A DNA stretch of 51,303 bases. Source: Phycisphaerales bacterium. GTDB taxonomy: Bacteria; Planctomycetota; Phycisphaerae; Phycisphaerales; UBA1924. Within the stretch, counting starts at the first letter, position 1. Every line of letters begins with the position of its first letter. The stretch is taken from positions 1 through 51,303 of the forward strand of contig JANQQR010000021.1 in assembly GCA_028289195.1 (NCBI GenBank). The letters run 5' to 3'. The notes beneath the pieces were generated by a model that made no database searches, was not told where the DNA came from, and saw only the letters and a list, made by a program, of their open reading frames with translations. Both the position numbers and the translations under genes were made by a program. Positions 25,817 to 34,472 of this stretch are shown here, piece after piece.

Positions 25817-26179
25817 CTAGAGCTCGGCGGCCTTCTTGCCCATCGCTTCGGCCTCGGCTTCGAGCGCCGGGTCGGCGTTGATGTTCAGGCCGTGGCTGCC
25901 GGGAGCGAGTTTGACGCGCCCCTGGCGCTGCTGGACGACGTGCGCCATCTCGTGACCCAGGATCTCCATCCCGGCTTTCGTGTCCGGGTGGTACTTGCCG
26001 GACGCGATGTGGATGTCGCTCCCCGTTGTGTATGCCGTAGCGCCGGCCGGCATGCGCGCCGAGTTGTTGTGGATGCGCACATCCGAGAAGTCGGCCCCGA
26101 ACAAACCCTCGAGTTTCGTCTTCGCGCCCGCCGGGAGCGGCGATCCAGCGCCGCCCGCGTTGCCTTTTTTGCCCGCCAT
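25817..26179 (-). CDS. Small stand-alone DUF4157 (eCIS core domain) protein
   Basis: 120 residues, essentially only the DUF4157 domain found in cargo or core proteins of extracellular contractile injection systems and in some secreted toxins. 'LEGLFGADFSDVRIHNNS' is the family entry motif; 'EILGHEMAHVVQQRQGRVK' holds the zinc-protease-like HEMAH (76-80). No signal peptide or toxin domain is attached, and no sheath, tube or baseplate gene lies in the window. GGAGG lies 8 nt before the ATG. Same strand as, and 74 bp after, the serine hydrolase gene; convergent with topA. A role in injection cannot be concluded. Confidence 0.82.
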   Translation of the reverse strand: MAGKKGNAGGAGSPLPAGAKTKLEGLFGADFSDVRIHNNSARMPAGATAYTTGSDIHIASGKYHPDTKAGMEILGHEMAHVVQQRQGRVKLAPGSHGLNINADPALEAEAEAMGKKAAEL

Positions 26180-26253
26180 GATGGCATCCTCCGCGTGGGT
26201 GGTTTCCGCGAACCTCCCGAGAGTCTACCCCGCACCTCCCGGGCGCAGCCGGA

Positions 26254-27423
26254 TCACTCGCCTTCCGCCTCCGGCGCTTCGATGCCCTGGAATTCCCAGG
26301 CGATGAGGCGGGCTTCGCGCGCGATGTTGCCGGGGGTGCCGGAGAGGTTCGACAGCAGCGACACGGCGATCCCGAGATCGGGGAACACGAGCAGCGTCGA
26401 GCGTGTGCCGCCCATCGAGCCCGAGTGGTGCCAGACGGTGTTGCCAGCGGGGTCGCTCCCGATGCGCCACGCCAGCCCGACGCCGGTTTCCTCACCGGCA
26501 GCGTCCGCCTGGCTCACGAACATCTGGGCGTAGATCGACTCGGGGATAAACCCCGGCTCGAAGTGCGCGGCGCCGAAGGTCACGAGGTCGTCGGCGGTGC
26601 CGGTCAGCCCGCCACCGGCCCACTTGTAAGCGACGTTCGCCGGGGGCGCCAGGCCGATGCTGCCGTCCTCGCGCGGGTCGTGGTAGTCGGTGCGATCGGG
26701 GACGATCTCCATCACGAGGTCGGGTCCGACGGATTCGAGCCCGAGCGGTTCGGCCACCCGCGTGCGCACCAGAGCGAGGAATCCCTCGCCCGATGCGCCC
26801 TCGAGCGCCGCGCGGACGAGCGTGAACGCGAAGGTCGAGTACTGGTAACGCTCGCCGGGGGCGGCCACCAGCGGGTCGCCGGCGAAGATGGCCAGCGCGT
26901 CGGACGTGCTGCGATAGAGGCGCAGGTCGATCATGCCGCCGGGCTGGGAGAGGTCGTAGTCCTTGGGCTGGTAGTGGCGCACGCCCGAGAGGTGGCCCAG
27001 CAGCTGGCGGAGCGTGATCGGCGCCTCTTTCTCGGGGAACTCCGGCACGTACCGGCGGACGTCGGCGTCGAGATCGATCACCCCCTCGCCGGCGAGCTGC
27101 GCGACGATGGCGGCGGTGATCACCTTGCTCGTGCTGGCGTAGCGGAAGCGGGTCTTGCGGGAGGTGTCGACGCCCAGCTCGATGCTGCTGGTGCCGAAGG
27201 CCTGGGACCACACGATCCGGCCGTCCGGCCCGCCCATCCACACGGCCACGGACATGCCCGGGATCGTGTGCTCTTCCATCAACCCCTCGACCTGCGCGCC
27301 GGCGGCCTCGGCGGCGCGCTCGTGACCCGGCGCGAAGAGCGTGTCATCGGCGAAGGCGGGTGCGCACAGCGCCGCGCATGCACAGAAAACGGACGCGACG
27401 AACACTCGGGCTAGGGCTTTCAC
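26254..27423 (-). CDS. Exported serine hydrolase, class C beta-lactamase family
   Basis: 389 residues. Signal peptide MKALARVFVASVFCACAALC with cleavage near AFA-DD. Penicillin-binding-protein-like fold: the SxxK nucleophile is STSK (97-100) in 'RFRYASTSKVITA', the tyrosine motif is in 'YQYSTFAFTLV', and 'TVWHHSGSMGG' is the HSG equivalent of the KTG strand. Members include D-aminopeptidases, esterases and peptidoglycan hydrolases; drug resistance should not be assumed. GTG start with AAGGAG 8 nt upstream. Divergent from the ClC channel gene. Confidence 0.88.
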   Translation of the reverse strand: MKALARVFVASVFCACAALCAPAFADDTLFAPGHERAAEAAGAQVEGLMEEHTIPGMSVAVWMGGPDGRIVWSQAFGTSSIELGVDTSRKTRFRYASTSKVITAAIVAQLAGEGVIDLDADVRRYVPEFPEKEAPITLRQLLGHLSGVRHYQPKDYDLSQPGGMIDLRLYRSTSDALAIFAGDPLVAAPGERYQYSTFAFTLVRAALEGASGEGFLALVRTRVAEPLGLESVGPDLVMEIVPDRTDYHDPREDGSIGLAPPANVAYKWAGGGLTGTADDLVTFGAAHFEPGFIPESIYAQMFVSQADAAGEETGVGLAWRIGSDPAGNTVWHHSGSMGGTRSTLLVFPDLGIAVSLLSNLSGTPGNIAREARLIAWEFQGIEAPEAEGE

Positions 27424-27557
27424 CGGGGACGCTCCTTCGGGGTGTGCGCCGCTGGCGGGCGCCGAGTCAGGGGCTGGGGTCACGGGCGGGTTCGCTCGGC
27501 GACCCCGTTTGTTACCGGGAGGAGCGCCGGCCGATCCACGGCCTCCGCGCCGTGCAT

Positions 27558-27563
27558 TATCCT
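27558..27563 (+). promoter_or_regulatory. Leaderless-type -10 box TATCCT for the ClC gene
   Basis: TATCCT ends 7 nt before the ATG at 27571, and there is no Shine-Dalgarno sequence. Confidence 0.4.
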
Positions 27564-27570
27564 CCGTCCG

Positions 27571-29466
27571 ATGCCCGTCCGTCGCGCGACGAACAAGCTC
27601 AAGTCGATCGGCAAGCGCCTCGGGTTCCGGTCCGACTGGTACCTGATCGCGCTGGGGGCGGCGATCGGCACCGTAACGGCGATGGGCGCGATCGGGTTCA
27701 AGTGGCTGCTGGACCGGGGCGCCGAGCTGGGCGTCGAGATCCAGGTCGACCTGGCGCTGTGGGCCCTGCCCCTGCTGCCGATGGCCGGCGCGCTGGCGAC
27801 CGGCCTGATGGTCTACTTCCTGGCGCGCGAGGCCAAGGGCCACGGCGTGCCGGAGGTGATGGACGCGCTGTATCGCAAGAAGGCGGTGATCCGGCCCCGC
27901 GTGGCGGTGGTGAAGAGCCTCGCTTCGGCGTGCACGATCGGATCCGGCGGGTCGGCGGGCGCCGAGGGGCCGATCGTGCAGATCGGCAGCGCCATCGGCT
28001 CGGGGTTCAGCCAGCTGCTGGGGATCCCGAGGGACCAGGCGGCGACGCTGCTGGGCTGCGGAGCCGCGGCGGGAATCGCCAGCGTGTTCAACGCGCCCAT
28101 CGCCGGCGTGTTCTTCGTGCTCGAGATCCTGCTGCGCGACTTCTCGCTGCGCACGTTCACGCCGATCGTGGTGGCCAGCGTGTTCTCGACGGCCACCACA
28201 CAGGCGATCCTCGGCGAGAACGAGGCGATCTTCGCCGTCAGCGGGCAGCTGGCGGTCTACGAGTTCAGCTTCATCGAGCTGCCGAGCTACCTGGTGCTCG
28301 GGCTGCTGGCGGGGTTCGTGGCCGTCGCGTTCCTGCGCATGCTGTACTTCTCCGAGGACGTCTACGACAAGAAAGTGCCGCTGCACCCGATCCTCAAGCC
28401 GGTGACCGGCGCTCTGCTCATGGGCGTGCTGGGGATCGCGTTCCTGTCGCTGAATTCGGCGTCGGGCAAGGACGCGGCGGTGCCGGCGTTCTTCGGCAAC
28501 GGCTACGAGACCATCCGCGGCCTGCTCGAGCCGGTCAGCTACGACCCCTCGCTGATCGGCGTCGCGAGTGCAGAGATCGAGCCCGAGACGAGCACGCACC
28601 ACGGCCTGGACTTCTCGACCGCGCTGTGGATGCTGGGGCTGGTGGTCGTGTGCAAGGCGGTCGCCACCTGCCTGACGCTCGGTTCGGGCGGCTCGGGGGG
28701 CGTGTTCGCGCCGTCGCTCTTCCTTGGGGCCGGCACCGGGGCGTTCTTCGGGGCGCTTCTGGACACGATGGGCCTGATCCCCGCCGGCGGCTCGCCGGCG
28801 GCCTACGCGCTGGTGGGCATGGCGGCTGTCGTTGCCGGGGCGACGCACGCGCCGCTGACGGCGATCCTGATCCTCTTCGAGCTGACGCGCGACGTGTACG
28901 TGCTCCTGCCGATCATGCTCGCGGCTGTGATGGCCGTGGTCGTGGCCCAGTATCTGATGCGCGACAGCATCTACACGCTCAAGCTGCGCCGGCGTGGCGT
29001 GCTGCTCGGGACGATGGGCGACCTGGCGATGCTCCGGCGCATGAGCGCGGGCGACGTGCAGGCGGGGCCGTTCATCCCGGTCTATCCCGACGACCCGGTC
29101 TCGCGCCTGCTGGAGATGCGCGACAAGTACCGGATCACCGACTTCACGATCTGCGATCGCGACAACACGTATCTCGGCATGGTGACGAGCGCCGACCTGC
29201 GCACGGCGATCGTGGAATCCGAGGCGATCCCGTACCTGCTGGTCGAAGAGTTGCTGCGCCGCGATGTGCCGACGGTGCGTCCGGACGAGGGGCTGGACCA
29301 GGTGCTCGAGAAGTTCGGCACCCACGAGGTGAACAGCCTGGCGCTGATCGACCCGGACTCGTCGAGCGGCAAGAAGGTGACGGGGCTGCTGACGCGTGCG
29401 CGCCTGATGGACCGGTACCAGAACGCGCTGACGGAGACGCAGGCGGGGGTTTTGGATCAGCCGTAG
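27571..29466 (+). CDS. ClC-family chloride channel/transporter with CBS domains
   Basis: 631-residue inner-membrane protein. The ClC core (about 20-440) has the anion-site motifs 'GSGGSAGAEGPIVQIGSAIG' (GxEGP), 'GCGAAAGIASVFNAPIAGVF' and 'LGSGGSGGVFAPSLFLGAGT'. Two cytoplasmic CBS domains follow (about 490-620: 'MRDKYRITDFTICDRDN', 'LEKFGTHEVNSLALIDPD') and may sense adenine nucleotides. I do not see the proton-pathway glutamate clearly enough to say channel or Cl-/H+ exchanger. The ATG is set by family length and the -10 box 7 nt upstream. Confidence 0.92.
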   Translation: MPVRRATNKLKSIGKRLGFRSDWYLIALGAAIGTVTAMGAIGFKWLLDRGAELGVEIQVDLALWALPLLPMAGALATGLMVYFLAREAKGHGVPEVMDALYRKKAVIRPRVAVVKSLASACTIGSGGSAGAEGPIVQIGSAIGSGFSQLLGIPRDQAATLLGCGAAAGIASVFNAPIAGVFFVLEILLRDFSLRTFTPIVVASVFSTATTQAILGENEAIFAVSGQLAVYEFSFIELPSYLVLGLLAGFVAVAFLRMLYFSEDVYDKKVPLHPILKPVTGALLMGVLGIAFLSLNSASGKDAAVPAFFGNGYETIRGLLEPVSYDPSLIGVASAEIEPETSTHHGLDFSTALWMLGLVVVCKAVATCLTLGSGGSGGVFAPSLFLGAGTGAFFGALLDTMGLIPAGGSPAAYALVGMAAVVAGATHAPLTAILILFELTRDVYVLLPIMLAAVMAVVVAQYLMRDSIYTLKLRRRGVLLGTMGDLAMLRRMSAGDVQAGPFIPVYPDDPVSRLLEMRDKYRITDFTICDRDNTYLGMVTSADLRTAIVESEAIPYLLVEELLRRDVPTVRPDEGLDQVLEKFGTHEVNSLALIDPDSSSGKKVTGLLTRARLMDRYQNALTETQAGVLDQP

Positions 29467-29475
29467 GCGGGCGGG

Positions 29476-30789
29476 TTAGTCGGCTGGAGGGTCGTCGGGC
29501 AAGGCACGACGCAGGCGCACCAGCAGCCCTTCGGTTGTCTCGCCTGCTTCTCCGGCCTCGATGGCCCACTGAATGTGGATCGGGCGCACGGACTCTGCGA
29601 TCCATGCAGCGTGCGCGATCGCGAACTTCATTCGGGCCGGTTCGTCATAGTGTTCGAGGGTGTACGCGGCGACCTTAGATGCGTCTTGGTCTCGCCCGGC
29701 GGCTAGGAGAGAAGCGTAGAGCTGCGGGACTCTTTCGAGGATTTCGCCCCGCCGTTGACCCACCATCCTTCGTTCACGGCCCGCACCTTCAGCGGCGTTC
29801 GCCAATCGGGTCCTAGCAGAGGCGAACATGGCGAACTGGTTTCTCACTCGGGCGAGTGGGTCGACCGACAACGAACCGAGAAGCGCCCACTCCCGCTGTT
29901 CCTTTAAGAAACCGGAGACCCAGGTGCCTGCTGCTCTGAGCTCGTCTTGCCGCAGCGGATCCTCCGAAGCGGCTCGAATCCACTCGGCGGTGATCTCGGC
30001 GTCTCCGAGGACATCGTTCAGAAAGATCCACTCGTGTCGTGCGTCGCCGTCGGTTGGCTGGTCGCGCAGCCTCGCGCTGAGCTCGTCCCTGATCGGCACG
30101 AAGAGCTCTACCGCCTCGGGGTACTTCTTCACCACCGCTTCCATCTGACGCGTGAGGACCCACCGCTCCGTCCGACTGACAGCCGCTCCCAGCGTGATCC
30201 GAGACAGGATTTGGCCACGCCCGATCTTGTTCCAAAGCCAAACCAGTTCATCTGCCGCCTCGGGGTATCGGCCTACCTCGATGAGCTGATCCACGACTTC
30301 ATAACGCTTCGACAGTCCCGCCACCGACCCGTCTAGAGACGCTTCTCGCGCGAGATCGAGGCGCGTCTTCCCTTCCAGCGCTGCCTCGAACCACTCAAGG
30401 ACATCGTCCGCGTCGGGGGTGCCCGCGAATCGATCGAATTCCTTCTGGCCCTTCATGATCAAGACGACCGGGATCGTCGAGCGGACGTTGAGCCTCTCAT
30501 CGAGACCGCGCATCGTCGCGGTGTCGATACGGATCGTCTTGGCGTGTTCGTTGAGCCAGGCCCTCACCCGCTCGTCGGACCACGTTGTGCGGTCCATTTC
30601 GGGGCACTCCGAGCAGAATGGTGAACTGAAGGTGACCACGAGCATTTTCCCTTGCTCGTCGGCCCGCTTGGCCGCTGCTCTGAGAACGCGCCAACCCGCA
30701 TCGCCGAATTGGGCCCAAGCCGGCGTCGACACGAGCATCGCTCCTGCCGCCGCAACGACCTTCATCCGGCCCGCCCTCATCCGCTTCAT
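29476..30789 (-). CDS. Exported thioredoxin-fold protein with helical C-terminal domain
   Basis: 437 residues. Signal peptide MKRMRAGRMKVVAAAGAMLV with cleavage near AWA-QF. A thioredoxin-like domain follows with 'VVTFSSPFCSECPEMDR' (redox CSEC at 59-62) and the cis-proline strand 'STIPVVLIMKG'. The last 280 residues are helical and unassigned. Probably a periplasmic thiol-disulfide protein. GGGAGGG lies 7 nt before the ATG. Upstream it is divergent from the DUF418 gene; its stop faces the ClC gene. Confidence 0.78.
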   Translation of the reverse strand: MKRMRAGRMKVVAAAGAMLVSTPAWAQFGDAGWRVLRAAAKRADEQGKMLVVTFSSPFCSECPEMDRTTWSDERVRAWLNEHAKTIRIDTATMRGLDERLNVRSTIPVVLIMKGQKEFDRFAGTPDADDVLEWFEAALEGKTRLDLAREASLDGSVAGLSKRYEVVDQLIEVGRYPEAADELVWLWNKIGRGQILSRITLGAAVSRTERWVLTRQMEAVVKKYPEAVELFVPIRDELSARLRDQPTDGDARHEWIFLNDVLGDAEITAEWIRAASEDPLRQDELRAAGTWVSGFLKEQREWALLGSLSVDPLARVRNQFAMFASARTRLANAAEGAGRERRMVGQRRGEILERVPQLYASLLAAGRDQDASKVAAYTLEHYDEPARMKFAIAHAAWIAESVRPIHIQWAIEAGEAGETTEGLLVRLRRALPDDPPAD

Positions 30790-30936
30790 GGAAACACCCT
30801 CCCGACTAATCTGCCGCCCGATCGCGACCTCAACTCATGAGCATATCCCGATCTCCCCTCGCCCCGGCCCCCGGAATCCGCGATACTCGATCCCCAACCA
30901 GCCGGTAGGAACCGGCGCTCGCGCGGGAGGTGACGG

Positions 30937-32334
30937 ATGGAGGATCAGACCAACGGCTCTGTGGGCGATGTCCACGCCGAGATGACGCCCGACGAGGCGC
31001 CGTCGGCTGAGCGGACGGCGCCCGTGGCCGAGGCCCAGCGGATCTCGGCGCTCGACTCGCTCCGGGGTCTGGCGCTGCTGGGCATCCTGGTGATGAACAT
31101 CCCGTTCTTCGCCTTCAGCGGCGCGATCTGGTTCAGCCCGCCCATCGCCGGCGGGTTCGAGGGGCTCGACTACGCCACGTGGCTCGGGAGCCATCTGGCG
31201 TTCGACATGAAGATGATGAGCATCTTCGCGATGCTCTTCGGGGCCGGCATCGTGCTGTTCGCCGAGAGGTCGGTGGCCAAGTCCGGGCGGGCCGCGGGGC
31301 TGTACTACCGGCGCATGTGGTGGCTGCTGGTGATCGGCATGATCCACGCCTACGTGTTCTGGGAGGGCGACATCCTCGTGCTGTACGCGCTGTGCGGCAT
31401 GGTGCTCTACCCGCTCCGCTTCCTCTCGGCGCGCCTGCTCATCCCGATCGGCATCGTGATGATCTCGGTGGTGATCGGCCTGAATTACGGGCAGGGCAAG
31501 GCGTTCGAGTACATGCAGTCGCAGAGCCAGGAGCGGGCACGGCTGATCGAAGCCGGCGAACCGGTCCCCGCCAGTGTGGAGGGCATGGCCGAAGCGTGGG
31601 ACGGCACCTTCGACGAGGAGACCGGCGAACTGGTTGAAGAGGGCCTCTCGCAGGGCTTCTACCCCGAGCCGGAAGACCTCCAGAAGGAGGCCGACGCGCT
31701 GCGCGGGTCGTTCGTCGATCGCATGGCGTACCGCGCTCCCGACGTGTTCTTCATGCAGACGTTCCTGTTCTTCATGTGGGGCATCTGGCGCTCGGGCGGG
31801 TGCATGGCGCTGGGGATGGCGCTCTATAAGACCGGGTTCCTCGCGGGCAAATCGTCGACCGGTGCGTACCTGGTGAGCATCGTCGCGGGCCTCGGCGCCG
31901 GCATCCCGCTCATCCTGCTCGGCGTGCAGTCGAACACCGCCTCGGGCTTCGACACGATCCATCAGTTCCAGGTGGGTATGAGCTACAACTACGCGGGGTC
32001 GATGGGCGTGGCATTCGCGTGGGTCGGCCTGATCATGCTGCTGTGCAAGCACGGCGCGATGGATTGGCTGACGAGCGCCCTGGCCAACGTGGGGCGCATG
32101 GCGTTCACCAACTACCTGATGCAGACGCTCATCTGCTCGATCATCTTCTTCGGGTGGGGCTTCGGGCTCTTCGGCGAACTGACCCGGCGCCAGCTGGTGC
32201 CGATCGTGCTGGGCATCTGGGCGTTCCAGATCGTGTTCAGCACGCTCTGGCTGAGCAGGTTCCGGTTCGGGCCGATGGAGTGGCTGTGGCGCTCGCTCAC
32301 CTACCTGCGCCCGCAGGCGATGGCCCGGCGATAG
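30937..32334 (+). CDS. DUF418 multi-pass membrane protein
   Basis: 465-residue YeiB-like membrane protein. It starts with a soluble 35-residue stretch, then 'ISALDSLRGLALLGILVMNI' (typical opening of the family), eight to ten transmembrane segments, and the C-terminal DUF418 signature 'NVGRMAFTNYLMQTLICSII' followed by 'FGPMEWLWRSLTYLRPQ'. A charged loop of about 70 residues lies near 190-260. Function unknown; members are suspected transporters or membrane-lipid enzymes. GGAGGTGA lies just upstream of the ATG. Confidence 0.88.
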   Translation: MEDQTNGSVGDVHAEMTPDEAPSAERTAPVAEAQRISALDSLRGLALLGILVMNIPFFAFSGAIWFSPPIAGGFEGLDYATWLGSHLAFDMKMMSIFAMLFGAGIVLFAERSVAKSGRAAGLYYRRMWWLLVIGMIHAYVFWEGDILVLYALCGMVLYPLRFLSARLLIPIGIVMISVVIGLNYGQGKAFEYMQSQSQERARLIEAGEPVPASVEGMAEAWDGTFDEETGELVEEGLSQGFYPEPEDLQKEADALRGSFVDRMAYRAPDVFFMQTFLFFMWGIWRSGGCMALGMALYKTGFLAGKSSTGAYLVSIVAGLGAGIPLILLGVQSNTASGFDTIHQFQVGMSYNYAGSMGVAFAWVGLIMLLCKHGAMDWLTSALANVGRMAFTNYLMQTLICSIIFFGWGFGLFGELTRRQLVPIVLGIWAFQIVFSTLWLSRFRFGPMEWLWRSLTYLRPQAMARR

Positions 32335-32341
32335 ACGAGTC

Positions 32342-33109
32342 TCACGAGGCGCGCCCGTAGTCGCCGGGCGTGACGCCGAACAGGTCACGGAACGCGCCGA
32401 TGAACGTGCTCACCGAGCGGTAGCCGCTCGCGCGGGCGGCGCTGGCGACGTCGGCCCCCTCTCCCAGCAGGCGGGCTGCTTCCATCAGGCGCGCCTGGCG
32501 GCGCCACCGGCCGAAGCTGAGCCCGGTCTCGGCGCTGAACACCCGCTCCATCGTGCGCAGGCTCATCGAGGCGCCCCGGGCGATCTCCGCGGCGCTCGCG
32601 CCCTCGCCCGGGCGCTCAACCACGCGCTGCGCGGCTCGGGCGGCGCGGGCATCGGAGGGCCAGTCCAGGCGCAGCGGGGCCTCGGCGCTGCGGGCGATGC
32701 GATCGACGAGCACAGCGCGCAAGCGCCGCTGCTCGGGGTCGGCGTCATCGAGCACTCCCAGCGCGACAGTGTGCAGCACGAGCTCGCGGAGCAAGGGCTC
32801 GACACTCAGGACCCGGGCGCGTGCCCCAATCCGGCGCGCGATGCGCGAGCGCAGGTAGAGCGTGCGCAGGCGCGTGCGGGCGAGCGTTCGCAGCTCGTGG
32901 GTGACGCCGGCCGGCGCCCACACGGCGCGCGTGGGCGGCACCAGCCAGCTCGAGCGCCCGGCGACGACCTGGAGCAGGCCGTCGCTGGCGTAGATGAGCT
33001 GGGCCCAGCGGTGCTCGTGGGCGTCGATCGTCGTGCCCTGCGAGTAGACGAGCTCCAGGCTGCGCACCGACGGATCGCCCGTTGGCGTCTGTTGTCGCTT
33101 TTTCGCCAT
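32342..33109 (-). CDS. AraC-family transcriptional regulator
   Basis: 255 residues. The N-terminal cupin-like sensing half contains 'TIDAHEHRWAQLIYASDGLL' and 'LVPPTRAVWAPAGVTHEL'. The C-terminal double helix-turn-helix includes 'SAAEIARGASMSLRTMERVF' and 'SVSTFIGAFRDLFGVTPGDY', the canonical AraC second-helix signature. The ligand is unknown. The ATG at 33109 has TACAAT 8 nt upstream and no Shine-Dalgarno sequence, so the transcript may be leaderless. Divergent from the VOC gene (111 bp), a plausible regulatory target. Confidence 0.9.
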   Translation of the reverse strand: MAKKRQQTPTGDPSVRSLELVYSQGTTIDAHEHRWAQLIYASDGLLQVVAGRSSWLVPPTRAVWAPAGVTHELRTLARTRLRTLYLRSRIARRIGARARVLSVEPLLRELVLHTVALGVLDDADPEQRRLRAVLVDRIARSAEAPLRLDWPSDARAARAAQRVVERPGEGASAAEIARGASMSLRTMERVFSAETGLSFGRWRRQARLMEAARLLGEGADVASAARASGYRSVSTFIGAFRDLFGVTPGDYGRAS

Positions 33110-33117
33110 TATTTGGC

Positions 33118-33123
33118 ATTGTA
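33118..33123 (-). promoter_or_regulatory. Leaderless-type -10 box TACAAT for the AraC gene
   Basis: TACAAT on the minus strand, one base from the consensus, ends 8 nt before the ATG at 33109. Confidence 0.45.
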
Positions 33124-33220
33124 TCGAATTGACGCCGCCAGCCCGACCGGCGAGAGTCTCGCCTGTTCGGCGGGCCGGAGCCCGCATCGCCGCCCGCGGA
33201 CCACCCGGAGACAGCCAGCC

Positions 33221-33604
33221 ATGCCCAGCAACGTCGTTCACTTCGCCATCCACGCCGACGATGTCGATCGCGCGCGGGAGTTCTACGAGCGTGTGTTTTC
33301 GTGGAGGTTCGAGGCCTGGGGGCCGCCGGACTTCTACCTGGTGCAGACCGGCACCGAGGCCGAGCCGGGCATCCGCGGAGCGCTCCAGGCGCGCCAGGCG
33401 CCGGTTGAAGGCGACGGGATGATCGGGTTCGAGTGCACCGTGGGCGTCGACGACGTGGACGCCATCGCGGCGGCGGTCGAGGAGCACGGCGGAACGATCC
33501 TCATGCCGCGGGCGACGATCCCGACCGTCGGCGACCTGATCAAGTTCAAGGACACCGAGGGGAACGTGCTGTGCGCCATGCAGTACCTGCCCGGAGTCGC
33601 GTAG
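33221..33604 (+). CDS. VOC/glyoxalase-family protein
   Basis: 127-residue single vicinal-oxygen-chelate domain: 'VVHFAIHADDVDRAREFYER' at the start, 'MIGFECTVGVDDVDAIAAAV' in the second module and 'DLIKFKDTEGNVLCAMQYLP' at the end, with the His/Glu pattern of a metal site. Small proteins of this sort include glyoxalases and antibiotic-binding proteins; the reaction is not predictable. The ATG follows GGAG with 10 nt spacing. Divergent from the AraC regulator. Confidence 0.87.
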   Translation: MPSNVVHFAIHADDVDRAREFYERVFSWRFEAWGPPDFYLVQTGTEAEPGIRGALQARQAPVEGDGMIGFECTVGVDDVDAIAAAVEEHGGTILMPRATIPTVGDLIKFKDTEGNVLCAMQYLPGVA

Positions 33605-33692
33605 CCGGGCGCTGAGCCCCGCCGGAGTGGTCGTTGTGGGATTGGGGTCCCGGCGGACGCGTCGCTCGCCGCCCGCGGCGCGTCCGGGCCCG

Positions 33693-33698
33693 TAGGAT
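33693..33698 (+). promoter_or_regulatory. Leaderless-type -10 box TAGGAT for rnpA
   Basis: TAGGAT ends 7 nt before the rnpA ATG, and no Shine-Dalgarno sequence is present. Confidence 0.45.
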
Positions 33699-33705
33699 CC
33701 GGCTC

Positions 33706-34101
33706 ATGGAGACGCCGGTGGCCCCATCTCCGCCCCTGCATTTCAGGAGGCGTCATCGCCTGTCGGGCTCGCTGGAGTTCGGCGCGGTGTACGAGGCGAA
33801 GGTGCGCAAGCGCTGCGGGCCGCTGACGGTGTTCGCCCGTCCCAACGATCTCGGGCACCCCCGACTCGGCCTGAGTGTCGGCCGGCGGGTCGGGAACGCC
33901 GTGACGCGCCACGCGATCAAGCGCCGCCTGCGCGAGGCGTTCCGGCACCTGCAGCACGAGCACGAGCGTTCGTACGATCTGGTTGTGAACGTCGCGCCGC
34001 ACGATCCGGTCAGGGGGATGAGCGACTATGCCGAGGCGCTCGGCGAGTGCTGGGCCAAGCTGGACAACGAATGGCGCAAACGCGCAGAGGCGCCCGGATG
34101 A
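33706..34101 (+). CDS. rnpA: Ribonuclease P protein component
   Basis: Protein cofactor of RNase P, which matures tRNA 5' ends; 131 residues, basic. 'FRRRHRLSGSLEFGAVYEAK' is the usual N-terminal helix, and 'LGLSVGRRVGNAVTRHAIKR' with 'RRLREAFR' is the RNR signature. No rpmH gene, the common upstream partner, is present in the 100 bp before it. Its stop overlaps the yidD start (ATGA). TAGGAT lies 7 nt before the ATG. Confidence 0.94.
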   Translation: METPVAPSPPLHFRRRHRLSGSLEFGAVYEAKVRKRCGPLTVFARPNDLGHPRLGLSVGRRVGNAVTRHAIKRRLREAFRHLQHEHERSYDLVVNVAPHDPVRGMSDYAEALGECWAKLDNEWRKRAEAPG

Positions 34102-34415
34102 GCGCTCGCCACCGAATCGAGCGGGTCACGTGCGCGCCGTTCATCGGCCTGATCTGGGCGTACCGGTTCACGCTCGGCCCGCTGATGGGCGGGCGCTGCC
34201 GCTTCCATCCGACCTGCAGCGAGTACGCCCTGGGGGCCTATCGGGAGCACGGACCGGTGCGGGCGACGTGGCTGACGGTGCGTCGCATCGGTCGCTGCCA
34301 CCCGCTGGGCGGGTCGGGGATCGACCCGGTCCCCCCCCGCTGCGGGACCCCAGAGGGGGGTAGCGCATCGCACCCACCAAGAACTCAAGGAGATGTACGC
34401 CTGGGCCGAAGTTAG
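34098..34415 (+). CDS. yidD: Membrane protein insertion efficiency factor YidD
   Basis: 105-residue YidD, an amphipathic inner-membrane-associated protein linked to YidC-dependent insertion. The core reads 'LIWAYRFTLGPLMGGRCRFH' then PTCSEYA, matching the family's xxCRFxPTCSxYA, followed by 'IGRCHPLGGSGIDPVP'. It overlaps rnpA by four bases (ATGA), so translation is probably coupled. yidC does not follow; a TetR regulator does. Confidence 0.94.
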   Translation: MSARHRIERVTCAPFIGLIWAYRFTLGPLMGGRCRFHPTCSEYALGAYREHGPVRATWLTVRRIGRCHPLGGSGIDPVPPRCGTPEGGSASHPPRTQGDVRLGRS

Positions 34416-34417
34416 TG

Positions 34418-34423
34418 TACATT
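34418..34423 (+). promoter_or_regulatory. Candidate -10 box TACATT for the TetR gene
   Basis: TACATT lies just past the yidD stop, within AGTGTACATTCAC, a short imperfect dyad that could be an operator for the regulator itself. The predicted leader of about 43 nt contains GGAG 10 nt before the ATG. No convincing -35. Confidence 0.25.
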
Positions 34424-34472
34424 CACCGCTGTCTGTGACGGTCGGCATTCGAGGAGATGGAGCCCCACCGCC

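Noticed and set aside
27424..29325. Upstream extension of the serine hydrolase frame to over 1000 residues
   Set aside because: The extension lies opposite the ClC gene and is Arg/His-rich; the GTG at 27423 has a perfect RBS and begins a signal peptide.
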